Part shown: piece by piece, positions 1 to 7,794 of the stretch
Layout: the number at the start of each line of letters is the position of its first letter
Numbering within the stretch: the first letter of the stretch is position 1
Assembly (NCBI GenBank): GCA_001543395.1
Contig: LPNG01000004.1
Coordinates: 1 to 64,000, forward strand
Source of the DNA: Candidatus Alcium sp. F082
GTDB lineage: Bacteria; Bacteroidota; Bacteroidia; Bacteroidales; F082
Direction of reading: 5' to 3'
Length of the DNA stretch: 64,000 bases
Program-made: the position numbers and the translations under genes
The notes under the pieces: model-generated
The model's database searches: none
Told to the model about the DNA's origin: nothing
What the model saw: only the letters and a program-made list of their open reading frames with translations

Positions 1-43
1 GACGATGATACTGCGCGAAAGCGTGGAAAAGTAGTTCGCCGCC
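1..43 (+). rRNA. rrf: 5S ribosomal RNA, 3' end (truncated by window edge)
   Basis: The first 43 bases match my recollection of the 3' end of Bacteroidetes 5S rRNA: GATGATACTGCG, a short loop, then a GTGGAAAAGTAG strand and the terminal CGCCGCC. Only the last third of the molecule lies in the window. The rest of the rRNA operon should lie upstream, and the terminator at 57-84 follows directly. The assignment rests on remembered family sequence and not on an alignment. Confidence 0.85.
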
Positions 44-56
44 CACCCATAACGGA

Positions 57-84
57 AAGCCCGTCAGCACCTGCTGGCGGGCTT
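57..84 (+). terminator. Terminator of the rRNA operon
   Basis: AAGCCCG and CGGGCTT form a 7-bp stem, extended by a T-G pair and the inner CAGC/GCTG pairs. The downstream bases ATCTGTTTTTA give a short U-tract. It also lies downstream of the convergent helicase gene, so it may act in both directions. Confidence 0.8.
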
Positions 85-112
85 ATCTGTTTTTATACAT
101 CTACATTTCCTA

Positions 113-1540
113 TTACTCTTCTAAGTCAAAGAACTCGTCCTTGAAATTCACGAAATACACCTTGTCCTGCGCCCTTGTTATGGCTGTGTATAGCCATCTC
201 AAGTCTTCTAGCTCCAAGGTCTCTTTCTGGTTGAACGAAGAATCAATGTAAACACTATTCCATTGCCCACCTTGGGTCTTGTGACAGGTGAGGGCATAAG
301 CGAACTTTACCTGTAAAGCGTTGAACCAAGGATTCTTCTTCATCTCTTTGTAACGCTCTCTTCTGTTTGGGATGTCCATATAGTCCTCTTCGATGGCCGT
401 AAACAGTCGCTGGCTTTCTTCTTCTGTCAACGAGGGACTATTGCTGTTTAAGGTATCGAGCAGAATCTTTACTTCAACATTTGGCGCTTCGGGATAGTCA
501 GTGAAACTGAGTTCCACATCGGCGAATCGGAATCCGTACATCTCCTCATAATGCTTGATCTTCCTGATTTCTGCCATGTCACCATTGGCAATGAAGTTGA
601 TGCTTGTATGGCCCTCGGTCCAATAATAGTTGTTTTTAACCACCATCAGTTTGTCGCTTGTAGCAATCTCTCCTTCAATGTTTAGTATGCGTCCTCGTAT
701 GGCTTGATTGAACATGTTGGCTCGCTTGTTTGACTTGCAAATGATCACAGCTTCATTGTCTGAAGTGTTGGCGAAGGCTCGATGCAAGAGTTCTTCAAAA
801 GTCTCAGGTTCAATCTTTTGTATGTCATTGAAGCCAGCCAAATGGAAAATCGGCAGTTGGTATTCGTAGAGGTTTTGACTGAGAAGCTGCCTTATGTCCG
901 TGGCATTGTAAAGGATGCCCGATTCCAAGGCTTGTCGCTTCACTTCAGTCAACTCATAGGTGGCTGCAGTGATGGGGAATTGTGATTTCAAATACTCGCA
1001 GTCAAGGGCTGGACTTTCAGAATTGCCTACTGGAGGTAACTGTGCTGTGTCGCCAATCAGCAACAGACGACAGTTTTCTCCACTGAAGACATAACCCAAT
1101 AGGTCATCCAACAGGCTTGAACCGCCAAACTCTTTCTGTTCCCCAATCATGGAGGCTTCGTCAACAATGAAAAGGGCGTTCTTGAACTTGTTTTCGGCTC
1201 GGGCGATGCGGATGCTGCCATCGGGAAAGGTCATGGCCTGATAGATGCGGCGATGAATGGTGCTGGCAGGTTGCCCCGTGTAGTTACTGAGCACTTTGGC
1301 AGCTCGTCCTGTTGGCGCCATCAGCACATATTTCGTCCCTATCGAAGGTAAGGTCTTCACTAAAGCACGCACCAAAGAAGTCTTGCCCGTTCCTGCATAG
1401 CCTCTCAGAATGTAGGTGGGATTCTCTTTCTGTGAAAGCAGGAAAGCGGATAAGTGATACATGACGATGGCTTGTCCCTCGGTGGGCTCGAAGCCGAAAG
1501 ATTGTGTCATTTTCCCGTATAATTCGCTGCGGCTCAACAT
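113..1540 (-). CDS. RecD-like SF1 DNA helicase (AAA_30 / UvrD C-terminal)
   Basis: This is a 475-aa ATP-dependent 5'-3' DNA helicase of the RecD/Pif1-like SF1B group. Near the N terminus GYAGTGKTS is Walker A, and FIVDEASMIG in the second hundred residues is Walker B. Near the C terminus LTCHKTQGGQW and WLYTAITRAQ are the UvrD_C_2 motifs. I start it at the ATG at 1540. An upstream in-frame start at 1579 would overlap the end of the Omp85 gene by 23 nt. It is the last gene of a minus-strand run and faces the rRNA operon terminator. Its role is probably in repair or replication. Specific RecD2 membership is not proven, because the long N-terminal domain of RecD2 is absent. Confidence 0.9.
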   Translation of the reverse strand: MLSRSELYGKMTQSFGFEPTEGQAIVMYHLSAFLLSQKENPTYILRGYAGTGKTSLVRALVKTLPSIGTKYVLMAPTGRAAKVLSNYTGQPASTIHRRIYQAMTFPDGSIRIARAENKFKNALFIVDEASMIGEQKEFGGSSLLDDLLGYVFSGENCRLLLIGDTAQLPPVGNSESPALDCEYLKSQFPITAATYELTEVKRQALESGILYNATDIRQLLSQNLYEYQLPIFHLAGFNDIQKIEPETFEELLHRAFANTSDNEAVIICKSNKRANMFNQAIRGRILNIEGEIATSDKLMVVKNNYYWTEGHTSINFIANGDMAEIRKIKHYEEMYGFRFADVELSFTDYPEAPNVEVKILLDTLNSNSPSLTEEESQRLFTAIEEDYMDIPNRRERYKEMKKNPWFNALQVKFAYALTCHKTQGGQWNSVYIDSSFNQKETLELEDLRWLYTAITRAQDKVYFVNFKDEFFDLEE

Positions 1541-1556
1541 GATGATGCTATTTTCA

Positions 1557-3863
1557 TCAGAAAGGATAGCCGATGCCAACTTGTAATCTTAAGTTGTCTT
1601 CTTTTTTGAAGCGCCAGTAACTACCTGTTTCGTTTTTATAGGGATTACGCATGGCATAGGCCAAGTCTAGTCGGAGAATCAGGAAAGAGACGTCGATACG
1701 CAAGCCAAAACCGGCATCCATGGCCAGCTGGTTATAGAAGGTGTTGAATCTGAATTCGCTGTTTGGCATGGATTCGTTAGGATAGTAGGTCCACACATTA
1801 CCGGCATCCATAAAGAGGGCTCCATTGAAAATGTTGTAGATGGGGAAACGATACTCGGCGTTCAATTCCAATTGAAGGTCACCGGTTTTTTCTATGTCGT
1901 CGGAGGTAGGTACATAGCCTCCAGGTCCGACACTGCGGTAAATCCATCCACGAAGGCCGTTGGAGCCTCCACCATAGAAGCTTCGTTCAAAAGGTAGGTC
2001 GCGGGAGTTGCCATAGGGTAGGCCCAAACCGACGAACTGCCTGAATACTAACCATGAATTGTCGCCGATATCGATGTGTTGACGGATGTCGACGCTGCCT
2101 CTTACATACTGTGCATAGCGTATGCCAAACAGCTCATGATGCCCCTCGCTTTCAGTGACAAGCTTTGTCTTGTTGAATAGGGAGAGCAGGTTGCCACTCG
2201 ACTCAAGGTCGGTACGAAGGTAGATGAAACTGCCCGACTTGTTGATGGTTTGGCTGTTGTAGGTAAAGGAATAACGTGAACCTAAAATCAGGTGGCTCGT
2301 GTATTGGTCTTTCTTTCTCTGACTGGTCTCGGCATCAAGGTAGGTTTGGAACAGCGGGTTGATGTTGGAGATTTTCACGCTGTTGAGGTTGATGGGTGTC
2401 AAGACATGGCTAGTGCGGTAGTTACTCTTCCAGTCGTAGCTGAACGTGGCTGTCGAGATGTAGCGTGAATAATAATACCTTACCTGTGAATTGAAACCTA
2501 AATTGATGGCAGTGGTGGGCTGATAGTCACGCGAGAAGGTAAGGAAAGAGAAGGGGCCCAGGAACTTGGGAAACACCAATCCTGTAGTGATGCCGAATTC
2601 AGTAGTGTTGAACACTTTCTTTCCGCTTTCCAGTTGTTCCGTACCCATCAGTTTTTGGGCTTCAAAACCTGCTTTTATTCCAAGTTGGAAGGTCTCGGCG
2701 CCATGGAAAATATTCTTGTTGGAGTAGGAGAGGCTTCCTTTGACGCCGAGGTCACCGTCCGAATTGGTGCCTTCGGTCTGTACCGTGAAGGAGTGCTTGT
2801 CAGTGGGTTGCATCGTGATGCGACAATCGAGGCGGTTGACGGAATCGTTTGCCAAAGGTACGGTGTCGAATTCGATGTTGATGTTTCTGAACATACGGTA
2901 ATTGCCCAAAGCCTTGTAAGTGTTGGTGACACTTCTCAAGTTATAGGGAAGTCCTTCGATGATGAAGATGGAGCGAGAAAAGGTTTGTGGCTTGATTTGT
3001 GGCTTGTCGAAAAAATAGAAATCCCAATAGTTAGGCCGCTTTCTTGTCCCGGTTTCAACATAGAGTGTCGTTGAATCGATGGGCTTGCTGTTCATCTTTA
3101 ATACCGAGTAGTCGGGATAGATGTTGATGTTGCGGACATAGTATTTCTTATAAGCCAGGTCGTTTTCTTTCAGTCGCATCGTAATCTCCATGGTATGGTT
3201 CATGAAATTACTGTCGACTTCATAATAGATGTTGTCGCGATTGAAGTAGAAGTAGCCCGAGTTCTTCATCCTTTCAGTGATGATTTCCCGCTCATTGTTC
3301 AACGAATAGGCATTGTAGATGTCGCCTTCTTTGAGTGGGAACTTGGCACTGTCGCGCATGATGTAACTATTGATGAGGCTGTCCTCGATGACATAAGTCA
3401 TCTCTCTGACCGTGTATGGCTCAGTAGGTGAGACGTGGTAGGTGACACTCGCCTTCTTTCGTTGTGTTTTCACCGTATGTGTCACCTTCGATCCGAAATA
3501 GCCGATGTTGTCGAGATGCCGCATCATTTGGTTGGATGAGTTGTTGGCACCAGCACGGTCGTAATATACAGGCTCTCTGCCAAACGTTTTGTTGAGCCAT
3601 CGCCATGTCTTACTGTTAGGATTTCTCTCGGCTTTATAATAGATCCAGGTGGGGACGTTGGAGCTAAAACTCTCTTTGTAAGGCTTCAGGCTGATGTAGG
3701 ACGACAGTTTGGACTTCTCAATCTTGGTGCCTTTCTTCTCGATGGATACATTGTTTTTCTTGACGAGGTATTTCCCTTCAGGCACAAACTTATTGATGTT
3801 GCACGAAGAAATCGTCAACGATAGGAGGAGTCCAATCAATATATGAAGCCTTCTGCCTTTCAT
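1557..3863 (-). CDS. tamL: TamL-like Omp85-family outer-membrane lipoprotein
   Basis: This 768-aa protein is an outer-membrane assembly factor of the BamA/TamA family. It starts with a lipoprotein signal whose lipobox ends at Cys22 (TISSC), which is the feature that separates Bacteroidetes TamL from TamA. POTRA-like repeats fill the first half. A C-terminal beta-barrel contains GLRGWIYR at about residue 634, matching the conserved RG(F/W) tip of the Omp85 loop 6, and the protein ends in Phe as barrel proteins recognised by BAM do. A -7 box lies at 3880-3887. The partner TamB is not in the window. The helicase gene follows 17 nt downstream and could be co-transcribed. Confidence 0.88.
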   Translation of the reverse strand: MKGRRLHILIGLLLSLTISSCNINKFVPEGKYLVKKNNVSIEKKGTKIEKSKLSSYISLKPYKESFSSNVPTWIYYKAERNPNSKTWRWLNKTFGREPVYYDRAGANNSSNQMMRHLDNIGYFGSKVTHTVKTQRKKASVTYHVSPTEPYTVREMTYVIEDSLINSYIMRDSAKFPLKEGDIYNAYSLNNEREIITERMKNSGYFYFNRDNIYYEVDSNFMNHTMEITMRLKENDLAYKKYYVRNINIYPDYSVLKMNSKPIDSTTLYVETGTRKRPNYWDFYFFDKPQIKPQTFSRSIFIIEGLPYNLRSVTNTYKALGNYRMFRNINIEFDTVPLANDSVNRLDCRITMQPTDKHSFTVQTEGTNSDGDLGVKGSLSYSNKNIFHGAETFQLGIKAGFEAQKLMGTEQLESGKKVFNTTEFGITTGLVFPKFLGPFSFLTFSRDYQPTTAINLGFNSQVRYYYSRYISTATFSYDWKSNYRTSHVLTPINLNSVKISNINPLFQTYLDAETSQRKKDQYTSHLILGSRYSFTYNSQTINKSGSFIYLRTDLESSGNLLSLFNKTKLVTESEGHHELFGIRYAQYVRGSVDIRQHIDIGDNSWLVFRQFVGLGLPYGNSRDLPFERSFYGGGSNGLRGWIYRSVGPGGYVPTSDDIEKTGDLQLELNAEYRFPIYNIFNGALFMDAGNVWTYYPNESMPNSEFRFNTFYNQLAMDAGFGLRIDVSFLILRLDLAYAMRNPYKNETGSYWRFKKEDNLRLQVGIGYPF

Positions 3864-3879
3864 ATGTGCATATTTGGCG

Positions 3880-3887
3880 CAAAGGTA
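3880..3887 (-). promoter_or_regulatory. Bacteroidetes -7 box for the tamL-like gene
   Basis: TACCTTTG on the minus strand matches TAnnTTTG and lies 17 nt upstream of the start codon. No clear -33 TTTG is visible at the expected 19-nt spacing. Confidence 0.55.
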
Positions 3888-3929
3888 AGAAAATTGCCTT
3901 TGCGGCAGAAGAGGGTTGCCCTATTTTTT

Positions 3930-5216
3930 TCAAACCACCTCGGCAACGGTGAAATTGCTGCCTCCGATGAAGACTATGTCGTCGAAATGGGCATTGTTGA
4001 CAGCTGAACGATAGGCGTGGCTGACGGACTCGTAGACCTGTCCGCGCAAGCCCATGTCGAACGCTTTTTGGGCGAGTATATGGGCGTCAAGACCTCTGGG
4101 TATGTCGGCCTTGCAGAAATAGTATTCTGCACCGTGGGGCAAGAGTTGCAGGACGCTGTCGATGTCCTTGTCGTTGACCATGCCCAAAACGAAATGCAGC
4201 CTTTCATAGTTCATCTCGGCCAATTGTTGCACCACTTCCGTAATACCGGCCACGTTGTGTCCTGTGTCGGCGATGATGAGAGGCTCTTTGCCTAGAATCT
4301 GCCAACGGCCCATAAGGTGGGTGTTGTTGACGACCTTGGCAATGCCACTGCGGATGTCGTCTTCCGAGAGGCGGAATTTGTCGCGAAGCAAGTCGAGGGC
4401 ACACATCACCGTGGTCAGGTTCTTTTGCTGGTAGTTGCCCAACAAAGGAATCTCAAGTGCTTCCATGTAGAGTTCGCTTTGCTTCCACACGTCGAATTGC
4501 TGTTCGGTGTTGGATTCGATATGAATCTTGTCGCAGTCAAAGATCTGGTCGGCAAAATAAATGGGGCTGTGGCATTCCTGGGCTTTGTCAATGAAGACCT
4601 GTTGGGTCTCGGGATGGGTCTCGCCGATGACGACGGGGATGCCAGGTTTGATGATGCCTGCCTTCTCGTATGCGATTTTGGCTCTCGTGTCACCCAAAAA
4701 CTTCATGTGGTCGAAGTCGATGTTGGTGATGATGCTCAGTTCGGGAGTGATCAAGTTGGTGGAGTCGAGACGTCCGCCCATGCCTACCTCAATGATGGCG
4801 ATGTCGACCTGCTCTTTCGAGAAATAGTCGAAAGCCATGCCGACGGTCATCTCGAAGAAGGAGAGTTCCATAGCCTCGAACTTTTCTTTGTAGATGTCGA
4901 TGAACTGCACAACATTCTCTTCGGGAATCATCTCACCGTTGATACGGATACGCTCGCGGAAGTCGATGAGGTGAGGCGAGGTGTAGAGTCCGGTCTTATA
5001 GCCCGCCTCTTGAAACACGGAGGCAAGCATGTGAGAGGTGGAGCCTTTGCCGTTGGTGCCAGCCACATGAATCGACTTGAAGTTGCGATGCGGGTTGTCC
5101 AGCATCTGAAGGAGTTGTATGGTGTTGTTTAGGTCGGCCTTGTAGGCGGCAGCGCCGATGCGTTGGTACATCGGGAGCTTGTTGAACATCCATTCGAGAG
5201 TTTCTTGGTAGGTCAT
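3930..5216 (-). CDS. folC: Bifunctional folylpolyglutamate synthase / dihydrofolate synthase
   Basis: This 428-aa Mur-ligase-type enzyme adds glutamate to dihydropteroate and to folates in the cytoplasm. The P-loop AGTNGKGS is at residues 52-59, GLYTSPHL is the folate-binding segment, and EVGMGGRLDSTN and ADTGHN are further ATP/metal-site motifs of the family. The length is normal for FolC. It begins 2 nt after the TonB-like gene, so it is almost certainly the distal gene of an exbB-exbD-tonB-folC transcript. The pairing of a transporter-energising set with folC has no obvious functional logic. Confidence 0.96.
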   Translation of the reverse strand: MTYQETLEWMFNKLPMYQRIGAAAYKADLNNTIQLLQMLDNPHRNFKSIHVAGTNGKGSTSHMLASVFQEAGYKTGLYTSPHLIDFRERIRINGEMIPEENVVQFIDIYKEKFEAMELSFFEMTVGMAFDYFSKEQVDIAIIEVGMGGRLDSTNLITPELSIITNIDFDHMKFLGDTRAKIAYEKAGIIKPGIPVVIGETHPETQQVFIDKAQECHSPIYFADQIFDCDKIHIESNTEQQFDVWKQSELYMEALEIPLLGNYQQKNLTTVMCALDLLRDKFRLSEDDIRSGIAKVVNNTHLMGRWQILGKEPLIIADTGHNVAGITEVVQQLAEMNYERLHFVLGMVNDKDIDSVLQLLPHGAEYYFCKADIPRGLDAHILAQKAFDMGLRGQVYESVSHAYRSAVNNAHFDDIVFIGGSNFTVAEVV

Positions 5217-5218
5217 AG

Positions 5219-5977
5219 TTATCTGTTGATGACAAAAGTATAGGTGATGGTGCCGTGCTGTTCTTCAGGGGCATTGGGGTCTGATGCAAAGGTGGAGCGC
5301 AAGGCAGCTTGGATGGCTTTTTGGCGCATATCGTTGTTGATCAAAGTGGTGCCTTTTCTTGCGACTTCCGCTCGCGTTACCTTGCCGGCTCGGTCGACCC
5401 AAATGTCGACTACCACAACGCCTTCTTCGGTGAAGTCGTCGCTGGGACGGTGTAAGCTTTTGGCGCCACGACCACCGAGGTCATAGCCTGTGCCGTTGCC
5501 CTTGCCGCCTTGCCCATCATACTGTTTGATACCCGCCAACCCGTTGGGATTGCCTTGGTCGCCGGGTTGACCGGTGATGCCTTCCGAACCACCTGCCTGT
5601 GGGTTGTTGCTGCCTTTGAACAAGGCTCTTTGGTTGACCGTGGGCTTAGGCGTTTCGGTCGGCTGTTCCTGCTTGGGTTTAGTGGTTTTCGGCTTCTCCA
5701 AAGCGGGAGCTTCGTCGTCATTTTGTGTGACGATTTCTTCCTCGCTCTTACTGGTTTCTTGTTGCGGTTGCGCAGCCATAGGGATAGCAGGCGTCTCGGG
5801 CTGTAGGTTGCCCATGCCTTGATCAATCATACCCAGGTCGACTTCTACACCTTCCTCACCGGGCAAAGGCAGTGGCGTCTTGAAGGCCATCAGAAACAGG
5901 ACAAGCACGGCCAAGGCGTGAAACACGATGGTGCCCACGATGGCTATGCCTTTGTCTTTTTTCTCTTTGTCGTTCAT
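5219..5977 (-). CDS. TonB-like energy transducer
   Basis: The 252-aa protein has one N-terminal membrane anchor (about residues 10-33, GIAIVGTIVFHALAVLVLFL). A long Pro/Lys/Gly/Gln-rich periplasmic spacer follows, then a C-terminal TonB/TolA fold (about 180-252) with VDIWVDRAGKVTRAEV and a final beta strand TYTFVINR. It should carry proton-motive energy from ExbB/ExbD to outer-membrane receptors or to a Tol-like cell-envelope system. It starts 11 nt after exbD and ends 2 nt before folC. Which receptors it serves cannot be told here. Confidence 0.9.
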   Translation of the reverse strand: MNDKEKKDKGIAIVGTIVFHALAVLVLFLMAFKTPLPLPGEEGVEVDLGMIDQGMGNLQPETPAIPMAAQPQQETSKSEEEIVTQNDDEAPALEKPKTTKPKQEQPTETPKPTVNQRALFKGSNNPQAGGSEGITGQPGDQGNPNGLAGIKQYDGQGGKGNGTGYDLGGRGAKSLHRPSDDFTEEGVVVVDIWVDRAGKVTRAEVARKGTTLINNDMRQKAIQAALRSTFASDPNAPEEQHGTITYTFVINR

Positions 5978-5988
5978 ATTCAGCCCTC

Positions 5989-6402
5989 CTATTTCTTTTG
6001 CGATGTGGCGAGGATGACCTTGTGGTTGTTATTTGTGGCGTTGTTGATTTCGTTGACGGCGTCAATCACATTGACGATGTATTGTACGGGTACGGTCTTG
6101 TCGGAACGCAATACCACCGTGGCTTGGCTGTCGTTGCCTATCTTGGTGTTGATGAGGTCGATAAGTTGGGTTTCGTCAGCTTGGTCTTCGTCAACGAAAT
6201 ACTGGAATTGGTCATTGATATACACTGTGACCGTCTGTTTGGCCATGGTCTTGCTGCTGCTTGAGGGTAGCATGAGCTTGATGGCGTTGGGGGCGACCAA
6301 GGTCGAAGTCAGCATGAAGAAAATCAACAGGAGGAACACCAGGTCCGACATGGACGAGGAGTTGAAAGTGGGTTCGACCTTATTTCTGGATCTGATTGCC
6401 AT
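5989..6402 (-). CDS. exbD: ExbD/TolR biopolymer transport protein
   Basis: This 137-aa protein has one N-terminal transmembrane helix (about residues 20-40). The conserved proton-path aspartate is at position 20 in SMSDLVFLLLIFFML, and a periplasmic domain follows. It forms the proton channel with ExbB. It lies 12 nt downstream of exbB and 11 nt upstream of the TonB-like gene, consistent with a single transcript. Confidence 0.95.
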   Translation of the reverse strand: MAIRSRNKVEPTFNSSSMSDLVFLLLIFFMLTSTLVAPNAIKLMLPSSSSKTMAKQTVTVYINDQFQYFVDEDQADETQLIDLINTKIGNDSQATVVLRSDKTVPVQYIVNVIDAVNEINNATNNNHKVILATSQKK

Positions 6403-6414
6403 AATGCTCAGGTT

Positions 6415-7116
6415 TTAAGCAGGTTCGTTCAACACATCCATAAACTCGGTGGCTTTGCCTTCGAGCAGATTGACGACCTTTTGGATCTTGGTGGTGATGA
6501 TGGCGTGGAAGAAATAGGCGATGATGCCGACAATCAGACCGCCGACGGTGGTCACCATGGCTTCGTAGATGCCGGATGAGAGCAACTCGATGTCAATGTT
6601 GTTTCCTGCCATCGACATGTTATAGAAAGCGCGGATCATGCCGGTAACGGTGCCCAAGAAACCAATCATGGGGGCAGCGCTGGCGATCATGGCGAGGATG
6701 CTGACACCTCTCTCAAGTTTAGCGACTTCCAGGTTGCCCACATTCTCGATGGCTGAGTTGATGTCGCCGAGCGGACGGCCGATTCGGGAGAGACCTTTTT
6801 CGATCATTCTCGAAATAGGGGTGGAGTTGCTGCGGCACAAGGCCTTGGCCGAATCCAGCTTTCCGTCTTTCATGTATTCGCGGATGCGGTCCATAAAGCC
6901 ATTGTCGTATTTCGTGGCACGCGAAACGGCGATGTATCTTTCGATGAAAATGTAGACCGCGATGATGGACAACACGGCCAATAAAATCATGATCCAGCCG
7001 CCTTTGGTGGCCAGGTCAAGGATGGAGAGTTTGACTTCAGTAGGCTGGGTTACGGCCTCGGGTCTAACAGCAGCGATAGTGTCGTTGACTGCCTGAGTGA
7101 TTTGCAAAAGATTCAT
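6415..7116 (-). CDS. exbB: MotA/TolQ/ExbB proton channel protein
   Basis: This 233-aa polytopic protein has three membrane segments, at about residues 38-58, 137-162 and 180-205. The last two contain MIASAAPMIGFLGTVTGMI and TTVGGLIVGIIAY, the diagnostic MotA_ExbB signature. It is the first gene of the exbB-exbD-tonB-folC cluster. A 52-nt gap separates it from the LolA-like gene upstream. Confidence 0.96.
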   Translation of the reverse strand: MNLLQITQAVNDTIAAVRPEAVTQPTEVKLSILDLATKGGWIMILLAVLSIIAVYIFIERYIAVSRATKYDNGFMDRIREYMKDGKLDSAKALCRSNSTPISRMIEKGLSRIGRPLGDINSAIENVGNLEVAKLERGVSILAMIASAAPMIGFLGTVTGMIRAFYNMSMAGNNIDIELLSSGIYEAMVTTVGGLIVGIIAYFFHAIITTKIQKVVNLLEGKATEFMDVLNEPA

Positions 7117-7168
7117 ATGGTTTGGTTATGTAATTCTGTATAAAAACTGAAAATCAGATATATTATTG

Positions 7169-7792
7169 TTAACGCATGTCGATCACGTCCACTTCGGGAT
7201 GCTTTGCTTCGTCAAAGGTGAAGAATTTGTCGTCCAACTTCTGGTCGTATTTCATCTCTTCTACCTTGATGATAAACTTGTTGCCGTCTTCCAGATAGAT
7301 GTCGGCGCTCTTAAGCTCGGTCTTTTTCGTGTCGACTTTCATGGTCACGCGCTTGTATTGGCCTTTTGGATTCGCCAGTTCGATGGTGGCGATGCCTTTG
7401 GCGTCAATTCCAGAGAGGGTAGCTACGTAGCTCTCGTCCAAAGAGGTAAGGAGCTTGAGGGGTGTGTTGTCGGTGCCTTCGCTGGCGTTGCTGACCATGA
7501 CTTCCTCGTCGTCGATGAGATACGACCAAATGGTCTTGCCGTCAGAGATGGTCTGTTGGTCGGTCATTTCGATTTTGTAAGCCTCGCCTTGCAGCCAAGC
7601 ATGACCTTTTTCGGATTCCCCTAAAGTTTTTCCGTCGGGACTGATGTGGTAGTTGAAAACCATCTCCACGTTCTTGTGACTTCTCATTTGGTCGACCATG
7701 ACGCGGATGATCTTCTCGGCGTTGCTTTGTGCGCTAACTACTTGTGCTGCAAATACTAATGCGATGCAGGCGATGATGTTCTTGATCTTCAT
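7169..7792 (-). CDS. LolA-like periplasmic lipoprotein carrier
   Basis: The product is 207 aa with a Sec signal peptide (IIACIALVFAAQVVSAQ), then a beta-rich domain containing SPDGKTLGESEKGHAWLQGE and MTDQQTISDGKTIWSYLIDD. This is typical of LolA/DUF4292-like outer-membrane lipoprotein carriers of Bacteroidetes. Such proteins bind acyl chains of lipoproteins in transit between the membranes. I use the ATG at 7792, 2 nt after the ftsK stop. The more upstream start in the frame is TTG and would overlap ftsK. The ftsK-lolA order is common in this phylum. Confidence 0.85.
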   Translation of the reverse strand: MKIKNIIACIALVFAAQVVSAQSNAEKIIRVMVDQMRSHKNVEMVFNYHISPDGKTLGESEKGHAWLQGEAYKIEMTDQQTISDGKTIWSYLIDDEEVMVSNASEGTDNTPLKLLTSLDESYVATLSGIDAKGIATIELANPKGQYKRVTMKVDTKKTELKSADIYLEDGNKFIIKVEEMKYDQKLDDKFFTFDEAKHPEVDVIDMR

Positions 7793-7794
7793 TT